Shown: in pieces, positions 27,452-33,866 of the stretch
Layout: each line of letters opens with the position of its first letter
How positions within the stretch are numbered: position 1 is the first letter of the stretch
From: Pelodictyon luteolum
GTDB taxonomy: Bacteria; Bacteroidota; Chlorobiia; Chlorobiales; Chlorobiaceae
Reading direction: 5' to 3'
Assembly: GCF_001622165.1 (NCBI RefSeq)
Contig: NZ_LVWG01000019.1
Coordinates: forward strand, 1 to 36,243
DNA length: 36,243 nt
Notes under the pieces: generated by a model
Database searches by the model: none
The model's input: only the letters and a program-made list of their open reading frames with translations
Told to the model about the DNA's origin: nothing
Position numbers and translations under genes: made by a program

Positions 27452-28416
27452 AGAAACGTGCGCTCTTCATCTGCGGTTCGATGAACCAGACCACCCAGAT
27501 GCACCAGATAGCCGAAAAGCTGCCTGAGTTCGATCGCTGGTTCTCCCCGTTTTATTCCGACGGCATCCTCGGGGCCGCGGCAGATGCGGGGCTCCTCGAG
27601 TTCACCATCATGGGACACAGCCGCAGGGAGCGGGCCCGGAACTACCTTCTTCTAAACGAACTGCAGATTGATGCCGGCGGCCTTCTTCATGACTACGATC
27701 TCGTCGTCACCTGTACCGATCTCATTGTTCCACATAACATCCGCACACGCCGCATCGTACTCGTGCAGGAGGGGATGACGGAGCCCGAGACCGTCCTGTT
27801 TCATCTCGCCCGGAATTTCCGGTGGATCCCCCGATGGATTGCCGGCACGGCTACAACCGGCCTGTCAGGGGCTTACAGCCGTTTCTGTGTTGCCAGCGAG
27901 GGGTACCGTGACCTGTTCATCCAAAAGGGGGTCGATCCCGGAAAGATCGTGGTGACGAGCATGCCGAACTTCGATGACTGCCGGCGGTACCTCGAGAACG
28001 ATTTCGAGCACCACGGTTACGTGCTCGCCTGCACCTCCGACAACCGCGAAACCTTCATCTACGAAAACCGGCGCCGGCATATCGAACGCTGCCTTGAACT
28101 GGCCGGGGGAGGCCAGCTCATCTTCAAGCTGCACCCCAACGAAAATGTTCTCCGCGCAACCCGTGAAATCGAACGCTACGCTCCCGGATGCCTCGTCTAC
28201 AGCGAAGGCCGGACCGAAGAGATGATAGCCAATGCAAGGATGTTGATTGCGCAGTTTTCATCCACTATCTTTGTGGGTTCAGCGCTCGAGAAGGAGGTGC
28301 ATTGCGGACTTTCTTCCGAAGAACTGAAACGGCTCACGCCGGAGCAGAACCGTTCGGCAGCCCGGAGGATAGCCGATGTCTGCCGTCTTGTAGCCGACGG
28401 AAATCCCGACCAGTAA
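27448..28416 (+). CDS. GT-B-like protein, probable glycosyl/glycerophosphotransferase
   Basis: A 322-residue soluble-looking protein that I cannot place exactly. The C-terminal half has the pattern seen in CDP-glycerol transferase and capsule GT-B enzymes: KLHPNEN at 227-233, YSEGRTEEMIANARMLI and QFSSTIFVGSALEKEV at 269-284. The N-terminal half starts with a Rossmann-like strand (RALFICGSMNQTTQMHQI) and includes VVTCTDLIVPHNIRTRRIVLVQEGMTEP. These suggest transfer of a sugar or polyol phosphate onto an envelope glycan. The start overlaps the flippase-like gene by 4 bases behind a GGGGGGAG ribosome site, so the two are tightly coupled. The assignment is inference from short motifs. Confidence 0.6.
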   Translation: MKKRALFICGSMNQTTQMHQIAEKLPEFDRWFSPFYSDGILGAAADAGLLEFTIMGHSRRERARNYLLLNELQIDAGGLLHDYDLVVTCTDLIVPHNIRTRRIVLVQEGMTEPETVLFHLARNFRWIPRWIAGTATTGLSGAYSRFCVASEGYRDLFIQKGVDPGKIVVTSMPNFDDCRRYLENDFEHHGYVLACTSDNRETFIYENRRRHIERCLELAGGGQLIFKLHPNENVLRATREIERYAPGCLVYSEGRTEEMIANARMLIAQFSSTIFVGSALEKEVHCGLSSEELKRLTPEQNRSAARRIADVCRLVADGNPDQ

Positions 28417-28431
28417 AGCGGACCCTACACT

Positions 28432-29139
28432 ATGCACACTGTTGCCGTCATCCCGGCAAGGGGTGGCTCGAAAGGCCTGCCCGGTAAGAACATCCATCCT
28501 TTGGCAGGCCGGCCTCTCCTCGGCTGGACCATCATGCAGGCCAGGGCGGCGCGTGCTGTTCAGCGGGTCGTTGTGTCGACCGACGATGAAGATATCGCTG
28601 CCGTCTCCCTTCTGTACGGGGCCGAAGTGGTCCGCCGCCCCCCCGAACTTTCGGGAGACACCGCCACCTCCGAATCCGCCATCCTTCATACCCTCGATTC
28701 GCTTCTTCAGGGTGGTGCCGTGGATCCCGATGCCGTCGTGTTTCTACAGGCGACATCCCCGCTCCGGAAGCCTGATGATATTGATCGGGCAGTGGAGCGC
28801 TTTATTGCGGAGAAGGCCGATTCCCTCATTTCCGTTACGCGGGCAGACGACCTGACCATCTGGGAGGAGGCGGAAACCGGCTGGCAGAGCGTCAACTTCG
28901 ACTGGCGGAACCGCGGCATGCGACAGGACCGTCCGGCGCAGTACATCGAGAATGGCTCCATCTACATATTCAGCCCCCGTCTTCTCAGGGAGACCGGAAA
29001 TCGCATCGGGGGAAAGCTTGCGGCCTACCCGATGGAGTTCTGGCAGACCTGGGAGATTGACACCATCGAAGAAATAGCCTTAATTGAATTCTTTCTGAAG
29101 AGCAAAGGGCTTGCGGTCCCACAGCCCGTCAACCCTTAA
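28432..29139 (+). CDS. NeuA-type CMP-sugar synthetase (acylneuraminate cytidylyltransferase family)
   Basis: Family members activate eight- or nine-carbon keto-acids (Neu5Ac, Kdn, legionaminate, pseudaminate, Kdo) as CMP-sugars. The 235-residue product begins with the CTP-binding IPARGGSKGLPGKNI (7-21), then VVSTDDEDIA, FLQATSPLRKPDDID and the C-terminal YIENGSIYIFSP and WEIDTIEE motifs. It is closer to NeuA than to KdsB (which reads IPARYxSTRLPGKP). The sugar cannot be read directly; the two downstream genes suggest an amino-modified keto-acid. It lies 15 bases after the GT-B-like gene and 19 before the dehydrogenase. Confidence 0.85.
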   Translation: MHTVAVIPARGGSKGLPGKNIHPLAGRPLLGWTIMQARAARAVQRVVVSTDDEDIAAVSLLYGAEVVRRPPELSGDTATSESAILHTLDSLLQGGAVDPDAVVFLQATSPLRKPDDIDRAVERFIAEKADSLISVTRADDLTIWEEAETGWQSVNFDWRNRGMRQDRPAQYIENGSIYIFSPRLLRETGNRIGGKLAAYPMEFWQTWEIDTIEEIALIEFFLKSKGLAVPQPVNP

Positions 29140-29158
29140 CCACCAACCTGAATAACCC

Positions 29159-30289
29159 ATGCAATTCTTTCTTTCCACGGACATCACCATCGGGGTGCAT
29201 GAAGCGCTCTCGATCCATCCGCACCTGGCTTCTTTGCGGGTTTCACGTCCAGGCATCATCCATGATGCCGCCATTGCCGATTCCCCCTATTTCAGGGATG
29301 TATTGAAGAACCTCACGGCAGCCAGTCCCGGGGCCGTCGTCTACTGCAACGACTTCAAGGGTGAGCCGACCTACCGCCATCTTGAGGATGTCGCCGGTTT
29401 TTTCCGCCCGAAATCGATTGACTCCGTCATCGCCATCGGCGGCGGAAGCACCATGGATCTCGGCAAGGGCATCGCCCTTCTCATGACAAACGAGGTGCCG
29501 GCTCTCTTTCTGAAAGGGTTCCCGGCCGATGTCCTTGACCCGCTTCCGCTCATCACCGTGCCCTCCCTTCTCGGCAGCGGTGCGGAGGTCAGCTACAATG
29601 CCGTCTTCATCGACGAGGACGCCGGGCGCAAGCTCGGCATCAACAGCCGGAAGAACTTTCCGAAAAAGTGCGTCATAGACCCCCGGCTCTCCATGACTGC
29701 GCCGACGGAGAGCGTCATCGCTTCGGCGATGGACAGCCTGGTGCACTGTGTCGACAGCTTCGGTTCCGTGAAGCATACCCCGCTCAGCAGGATCTTTTCC
29801 ATTGAAGGGTTCCGCCGCACCTTCTATGCTCTGGTGCAGGACCAGCTCGACCGGGCAGAGTCGAGAATCGACCTTGCCATCGGCAGCGTCTGCGGTACGG
29901 CTGCGCTCATGAACTCCGGAGACGGCCCGACCAACGGCTTTGCATACTACCTCGGTGTCCGTCACCGGGTGCCGCACGGACTTGCCGGCGCAATCTTCCT
30001 CAAGGAGGTCATGCGCTACAACCACCTGCAGGGATATGATAAATACGCAATGCTGAACCCCACCGGAGCCTGCAGCATCCAGAGTGACGCCACCGCAGAG
30101 CTTCTTGCCGAGATGGACACCATCTACCGTCGTTACCGTATTCCGAATCTGGTGCCATACGGCTACGGCAGCGGCAACGCTGCTGAGTTTGCCCGTGAAG
30201 CTTCGGGCGCGCTGCAGGGGTCGTTTTCCGGCAACCCTGTTCCCTTTGACGGAGCGGCTGCTGAGGCTGTTGTCCGCAACCTGGTCTGA
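29159..30289 (+). CDS. Iron-type alcohol dehydrogenase, KdnB-like
   Basis: A 376-residue group III (Fe-ADH) NAD(P)-dependent dehydrogenase. Visible are AIGGGSTMDLGKGIALLMTN at about 92-111, GSGAEVSYNAV at 139-149, RKLGINS, metal ligands D192 and H196 in MDSLVHCVDS, and H273 in VPHGLAG. The wording GGGSTMDL...TN, G(S/T)GAE, RKLG(I/L)NS and MD-x3-HCV(D/E)S recalls Shewanella KdnB, which oxidises C8 of Kdo to the aldehyde ahead of KdnA; this comparison is from memory. The usual third metal ligand, a His 14 residues before H273, is N259 here. It sits between a CMP-sugar synthetase and a KdnA-like aminotransferase. Confidence 0.8.
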   Translation: MQFFLSTDITIGVHEALSIHPHLASLRVSRPGIIHDAAIADSPYFRDVLKNLTAASPGAVVYCNDFKGEPTYRHLEDVAGFFRPKSIDSVIAIGGGSTMDLGKGIALLMTNEVPALFLKGFPADVLDPLPLITVPSLLGSGAEVSYNAVFIDEDAGRKLGINSRKNFPKKCVIDPRLSMTAPTESVIASAMDSLVHCVDSFGSVKHTPLSRIFSIEGFRRTFYALVQDQLDRAESRIDLAIGSVCGTAALMNSGDGPTNGFAYYLGVRHRVPHGLAGAIFLKEVMRYNHLQGYDKYAMLNPTGACSIQSDATAELLAEMDTIYRRYRIPNLVPYGYGSGNAAEFAREASGALQGSFSGNPVPFDGAAAEAVVRNLV

Positions 30290-30328
30290 ATCGAACATCA
30301 TCAACATAACAATCAACCACATACCATT

Positions 30329-31486
30329 ATGGCTGGCGCAGAACTGATCGGCCGCGAAGAACTCGCTGAAATACAGGAGCTGTTCAACAAAGAGAAGGTG
30401 AACCTTTACCGCTACGGCGGGGGCAATTACAAGGCAAGAGAGTTTGAGGAGAAATTCGCGGCATGGATGGGGGTGAAATACGCCCACGCCGTGTCGTCGG
30501 GAACGGCGGCCATCCACTGCGCGCTTGCCGGTGCCGGCATCGGACCGGGAGACGAGGTGATCACGACAGCATGGACCTTCATCGCCCCCATCGAAGCAAT
30601 CAGCGCGCTCGGTGCTGTTCCTGTCCCCGTTGAGCTTGATGAAACCTACCACCTTGATCCTCTTGAGGTTGAAAAGGCCATAACCCCGAAAACAAAGGCG
30701 GTCGTTGCCGTTCCGATGTGGGCATCGCCGAAGATGGATGAGCTCGCCGAGATCTGCCGACGTCACAATCTGACGCTTGTCGAGGATGCCGCACAGGCGC
30801 TCGGGGCTACCTACAAAGGCAGGAAGCTCGGCACCATAGGCCGTGTCGGTTCGTTCTCGTTCGACGCAGGCAAGACGCTGCATACCGGAGAGGGCGGCAT
30901 CATCATCACCAACGATCGTGACATCTACGACCGTGCAGCAGAGTTTTCCGACCACGGACACATGCACCTCGAGGGCCTGCCGCGCGGCAAGGATCCACGC
31001 CGGGCTAAAGGGCTCAACCTGCGCCTGAGTGAAGTGACCGCCGCCATCGGTCTCGGCCAGCTTTCCAAAATCGAATTCATCCTCCGGAAAGCCAAAGAGA
31101 ACAAGAAGCAGATCAAGGACGCCATCCGGCACCTCCCGAACATCACCCTCCGTCCGTTTGCCGACGAGGATGGCTCTCAGGGTGATACCCTGATCTTCCG
31201 GGTCCGCGACCGTGAGGCGGCTCTCCGCTTCGAAGCGCATCTTATGGGGAAAGGATTCGGCACGAAAATCCTGCCCGAAGCCCTTGACTGGCACTTCGCC
31301 GGTGTCTGGGACCACCTTCTGAAGGCTTATGACCGTTACAGCGACAAAGACCTTGAGTCGCTCTGGCCGAAAACCGGCGCAATGCTCCGCAGCAGCATCT
31401 GCCTGAACATTCCGGTCCTCATGGATGATGACACGATAGCGCGGTTGATCGCTGCCATCATTGCAGCTGCTGAAGAGATGGGATAG
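30329..31486 (+). CDS. DegT/DnrJ/EryC1 sugar aminotransferase, KdnA-like
   Basis: A 385-residue PLP-dependent aminotransferase acting on oxidised sugars, normally with glutamate as donor. The PLP Lys is K182 in SFSFDAGKTLHTGEGG, with D153 in VEDAAQALGATYKG, the SSGTAAIHCAL phosphate region at 56-66 and the FSDHGHMH motif at 206-213. The SDHGH motif, the FD-x2-KT spelling and the N-terminal G-x-EE segment resemble KdnA of Shewanella, which forms 8-amino-Kdo; this is recalled similarity, not a search. The preceding gene is a KdnB-like oxidase, giving an oxidise-then-aminate pair. The ATG at 30329 has no strong ribosome site. It is the last gene before a perfect terminator. Confidence 0.85.
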   Translation: MAGAELIGREELAEIQELFNKEKVNLYRYGGGNYKAREFEEKFAAWMGVKYAHAVSSGTAAIHCALAGAGIGPGDEVITTAWTFIAPIEAISALGAVPVPVELDETYHLDPLEVEKAITPKTKAVVAVPMWASPKMDELAEICRRHNLTLVEDAAQALGATYKGRKLGTIGRVGSFSFDAGKTLHTGEGGIIITNDRDIYDRAAEFSDHGHMHLEGLPRGKDPRRAKGLNLRLSEVTAAIGLGQLSKIEFILRKAKENKKQIKDAIRHLPNITLRPFADEDGSQGDTLIFRVRDREAALRFEAHLMGKGFGTKILPEALDWHFAGVWDHLLKAYDRYSDKDLESLWPKTGAMLRSSICLNIPVLMDDDTIARLIAAIIAAAEEMG

Positions 31487-31533
31487 CAGGGGAGGGTATG
31501 CTGGATGGTCCGCACGTGAGCGGGCATAATGAA

Positions 31534-31567
31534 CAACAGCCTGTCGTTACGGACAGGCTGTTGTTTT
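31534..31567 (+). terminator. Rho-independent terminator of the envelope-glycan locus
   Basis: A perfect 12-bp stem, CAACAGCCTGTC (31534-31545) with GACAGGCTGTTG (31552-31563), a 6-base loop and TTTTGTTTG downstream. It begins 48 bases after the aminotransferase stop. Confidence 0.92.
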
Positions 31568-31589
31568 GTTTGACACTGCCATTACCCAT

Positions 31590-31618
31590 CCTCTGCCAGA
31601 CACCCACCCTGGCAGAGG
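31590..31618. repeat. Perfect 9-bp inverted repeat
   Basis: CCTCTGCCA (31590-31598) pairs with TGGCAGAGG (31610-31618) across an 11-base loop, just beyond the terminator. With no T-tract it is not an obvious terminator for either flank; it could be part of the 3' region of the minus-strand pagL-like transcript. Confidence 0.5.
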
Positions 31619-31761
31619 GGGGCGCTTCGTGAAGCACTGCTTATCCGGGGATCCATGACCCGGCCGGCATCTGTGGTCACATTCATTTTCCGGGCTGTTC
31701 GATCGGCGGCTTTCTCTTCTGCCAGTGTACGTTCTGTCGGGCGAAAAACGTTGAATGGTAC

Positions 31762-32388
31762 TCAATAGTACCATGCGACTCCGGCAACGATGGCTGAGGA
31801 TTCGATGCCGGCGTTCGCCCGGTCGGCGATATTGCCGTGCGAGAGATGTCTGAACCGGTAGCCGGTAAAGATTGCCATATCAGGTGATACGCGGTACTGG
31901 AGCCCTGCGCCTGCATGCGTGAGGAAGTTGAACCCCGAATGGCCCTGCTCCAGCGTGTCGATGCTGAGGTACATAGGCGCAATACCTGTTTCGGTATAGA
32001 TCTCTATGGAGCGGTTCAGGGTATGCAGGTATCGCAGACCCGGTCCGCAACCCGTTTCGACGCCGGTTTCCGGGTCCATGATGGTGTTGACGAATGGTTC
32101 TACGGTAAACTGCAGTGAACTGCTGTTCCCCTTGATGCCGAAGAGCGGGTTCATGTTGAACCCGATTCTGACGAAAGCCGGGATAGCGGTGAGGCCATCG
32201 TTTGTTTCTTTCAGCGATCCCCACATGTAGCCGCTCCCGATGGCCAGTTCGGTGCGGTAGTTTCCGGGTGTTGTGCCCCTGTTTTCGTCTTGTTCGGATT
32301 CTGCGGCATTGCTTGTAACTGGAAGCAAGAGCCATACGGCCAGAAAGATGGCAAGAAGCCTGATGCAGGGTTTAGTGTTCAGCTGCAT
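31762..32388 (-). CDS. PagL-like lipid A deacylase / acyloxyacyl hydrolase (outer membrane)
   Basis: A 208-residue exported protein with a classic signal peptide (hydrophobic 9-24, cleavage near SNAA). The body alternates beta-strand segments ending in an aromatic C-terminus (WYY) expected of an outer-membrane barrel. The C-terminal YRFRHLSHGNIADRANAGIE places H181, S183 and E196 as in PagL (His-x-Ser, Glu 12-13 residues on), the catalytic triad that removes the 3-O acyl chain of lipid A. The frame is open to 32442; the ATG at 32388 puts the signal peptide first. It is transcribed toward, and lies just beyond, the Kdn-like locus. A non-enzymatic relative is possible but less likely with the triad intact. 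Confidence 0.82.
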   Translation of the reverse strand: MQLNTKPCIRLLAIFLAVWLLLPVTSNAAESEQDENRGTTPGNYRTELAIGSGYMWGSLKETNDGLTAIPAFVRIGFNMNPLFGIKGNSSSLQFTVEPFVNTIMDPETGVETGCGPGLRYLHTLNRSIEIYTETGIAPMYLSIDTLEQGHSGFNFLTHAGAGLQYRVSPDMAIFTGYRFRHLSHGNIADRANAGIESSAIVAGVAWYY

Positions 32389-32572
32389 GGTGAATGGTTG
32401 TTTTCGTGTGCAAATGGAAGCCTGTTGTGGTCGGTTCTCCAATTAATTGCTGCAACTTCAGTGCCACAGTGAAAGGCGTGGCAGGCTGCATCGGGATGGC
32501 GGAGTTTTTCTTTGCGTGGGGTTGTTATAGGTTGCAATAAGTATTACTTTTTGTCTAAAAGGAGAGTGGGTT

Positions 32573-32842
32573 ATGTCACAGACAAGAGGCGTCAAACTAG
32601 ACGACACCATACAGCAACGGCTTACTGCGCTGGCTCGTATCCGCGACAGGTCGCCGCACTGGCTGATGTGCAAAGCAATCGAAACATTCCTTGAGCGCGA
32701 AGAAAAGTATGAGCGCGAAAAACGCGAGGATATGGAGCGTTGGGAGCGTTATCAATTAACCGGCGAGGCGGTGTCCCATGAGAAAGCTGCTGAATGGCTT
32801 GAAAATCTGGCGCAGGGGAAGGTGATCTCTTGCCCCAAATAA
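32573..32842 (+). CDS. Ribbon-helix-helix antitoxin (CopG/ParD/StbD-like)
   Basis: An 89-residue protein with an N-terminal ribbon-helix-helix DNA-binding domain (GVKLDDTIQQRLTALARIRDRSPHWLMCKAIETFLEREE, 6-44) and a charged C-terminal arm that should wrap the toxin. It has a strong ribosome site (AAAGGAGAG) before the ATG and overlaps the toxin gene by 13 bases, the usual antitoxin-first order. Such antitoxins repress their own promoter, which should be in the AT-rich bases 32530-32560. Confidence 0.9.
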   Translation: MSQTRGVKLDDTIQQRLTALARIRDRSPHWLMCKAIETFLEREEKYEREKREDMERWERYQLTGEAVSHEKAAEWLENLAQGKVISCPK

Positions 32843-33120
32843 AATGGCTTCCAGAGGCATTAGCCGATGTTGAGCGGCTGTATGTGTTCTTGTACGAGAA
32901 AAGCCCTCTTGCGGCAGCCCGAGCAGCAAAGTCCATTCTGGACGGAGCGGGAATATTGACCTCAATACCAGACATTGGACGTCCGATGGAAGACGACACT
33001 GGCAGGCGGGAATGGGTCGTGTCCTTTGGCGCCGGGGCTTTTGTCCTTCGCTATATGCGGAGTGAAAACGATACGGTTGTCATTATTCGGGTCTGGCACA
33101 GCAAAGAAAATAGAACATAG
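32830..33120 (+). CDS. ParE/RelE-superfamily toxin
   Basis: A 96-residue type II toxin. It shows the family pattern IKWLPEALADVERLYVFLYEKSP at the N-terminus, the central IPDIGRPMEDD and the C-terminal strands FVLRYMRSENDTVVIIRVWHSKENR. ParE toxins inhibit gyrase while RelE toxins cleave mRNA; the RVWHSKENR ending favours ParE. It starts with TTG at 32830 inside the antitoxin gene, so its translation is coupled and probably reduced. Intact by length. Confidence 0.9.
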   Translation: MPQIKWLPEALADVERLYVFLYEKSPLAAARAAKSILDGAGILTSIPDIGRPMEDDTGRREWVVSFGAGAFVLRYMRSENDTVVIIRVWHSKENRT

Positions 33121-33232
33121 AGCACTGAACTGATTGGAGAAAAGAGATGGCAGGCAGGCAACGTTTTCGACATCACTGATTGCACCGAAAAGACGCGGCG
33201 GGCGGACAGTGGAGCGGTGTGTCCGGGCATCG

Positions 33233-33297
33233 TAGGTATATTTTGTGCGGCCGACTAACGTGGTGAGCCTGAGAAGATATTCCTAAAAATATACCTA
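33233..33297. repeat. 12-bp inverted repeat bounding a 65-bp element
   Basis: TAGGTATATTTT (33233-33244) and its exact complement AAAATATACCTA (33286-33297) are separated by 41 bases. This AT-rich repeat in GC-rich surroundings, between the toxin gene and tRNA-Cys, might be a relic of a small mobile element, an operator or a hairpin RNA. No transposase is nearby. The remaining sequence from 33121 to 33350 shows no gene. Confidence 0.55.
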
Positions 33298-33350
33298 TAC
33301 GACAGACCATCAAAGCAAATCAGGGCAAACTTATGAGGACTCAGAAACAG

Positions 33351-33378
33351 CAAAACCCCTGATTTCACAGGGGTTTTG
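33351..33378 (-). terminator. Terminator of tRNA-Cys
   Basis: A perfect 11-bp stem, CAAAACCCCTG (33351-33361) with CAGGGGTTTTG (33368-33378) and a 6-base loop, lies 32 bases beyond the tRNA 3' end on its strand. The T-run is inside the stem, so it could work in both directions. Confidence 0.8.
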
Positions 33379-33410
33379 AAGGTTTGAGGCTTCTCTATGT
33401 AAACCTCTCC

Positions 33411-33484
33411 TGGAGGCGAAGAGCGGAATCGAACCGCTGTACGAGGTTTTGCAGACCTCTGCCTAGCCACTCGGCCACTTCGCC
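33411..33484 (-). tRNA. tRNA-Cys (anticodon GCA)
   Basis: On the minus strand the sequence folds into a cloverleaf: acceptor stem GGCGAAG/CTTCGCC, a D arm with GAGTGGCTAGGC, an anticodon arm GAGGT-CTGCAAA-ACCTC with anticodon GCA (plus-strand 33450-33452), a T arm GCGG-TTCGATT-CCGC, discriminator T and an encoded CCA (33411-33413). The length is 74 bases including CCA. No duplicate of its 3' end was seen in the window, so no integration at this tRNA is evident. Confidence 0.97.
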
Positions 33485-33704
33485 GGAAAAGGAGAGAATA
33501 GGTAACAAAAATTATGCTTTAATGCAAATTTATAAACGTTCATACCGAAAACAACGCCCCTCTTCTGCTCTGCATCTCATACTGCTGCATTTCTGACACT
33601 ACTGCTCCTTTTTAGATCATTGACTGATACAGTCCGAATTTCTGATTTCATGGCTTTTATGGGAGTATTTCCCGATATCCCTGAAATCCCGCCATCCCGC
33701 TCTC

Positions 33705-33721
33705 AGATAACTGCATTATCT
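33705..33721. promoter_or_regulatory. 17-bp dyad, candidate activator (enhancer) site
   Basis: AGATAA-CTGCA-TTATCT is a perfect 6-bp dyad with a 5-base centre, about 41 bases upstream of the sigma-54 -24 element and near -75 from the predicted transcript start. Bacterial enhancer-binding proteins bind such dyads, usually at -80 to -150. Role inferred from position only. Confidence 0.4.
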
Positions 33722-33761
33722 ATAAGCGAATAGCACACCCGTTGCTGCCGAATTCTATTGC

Positions 33762-33777
33762 TGGCATGAATATTGCT
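33762..33777 (+). promoter_or_regulatory. Sigma-54 (RpoN) -24/-12 promoter
   Basis: TGGCATGAATATTGCT matches the sigma-54 consensus TGGCAY-N5-TTGCW at every defined position, with the invariant GG (33763-33764) and GC (33775-33776) exactly 10 bases apart. It is correctly oriented 90 bases upstream of the outer-membrane protein gene, predicting transcription from about 33788. No gene overlaps it. Confidence 0.75.
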
Positions 33778-33866
33778 TATACAGAGGCGTAGGGTACTTG
33801 GCTGATTCTGGCGGTTTCACTGCCCGGAATCCTGCTCGTCTGTCAAAGAATTAAACGCAACGTCTT

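Noticed and set aside
29243..31315. 690-codon open frame on the minus strand
   Set aside because: It lies antisense to two well-recognised enzymes (Fe-ADH and DegT aminotransferase), its product has no recognisable domain, and long antisense frames are common in GC-rich genes.
33121..33484. tRNA-Cys as an integration (att) site for the toxin-antitoxin region
   Set aside because: No repeat of the tRNA 3' end and no integrase are present in the window.
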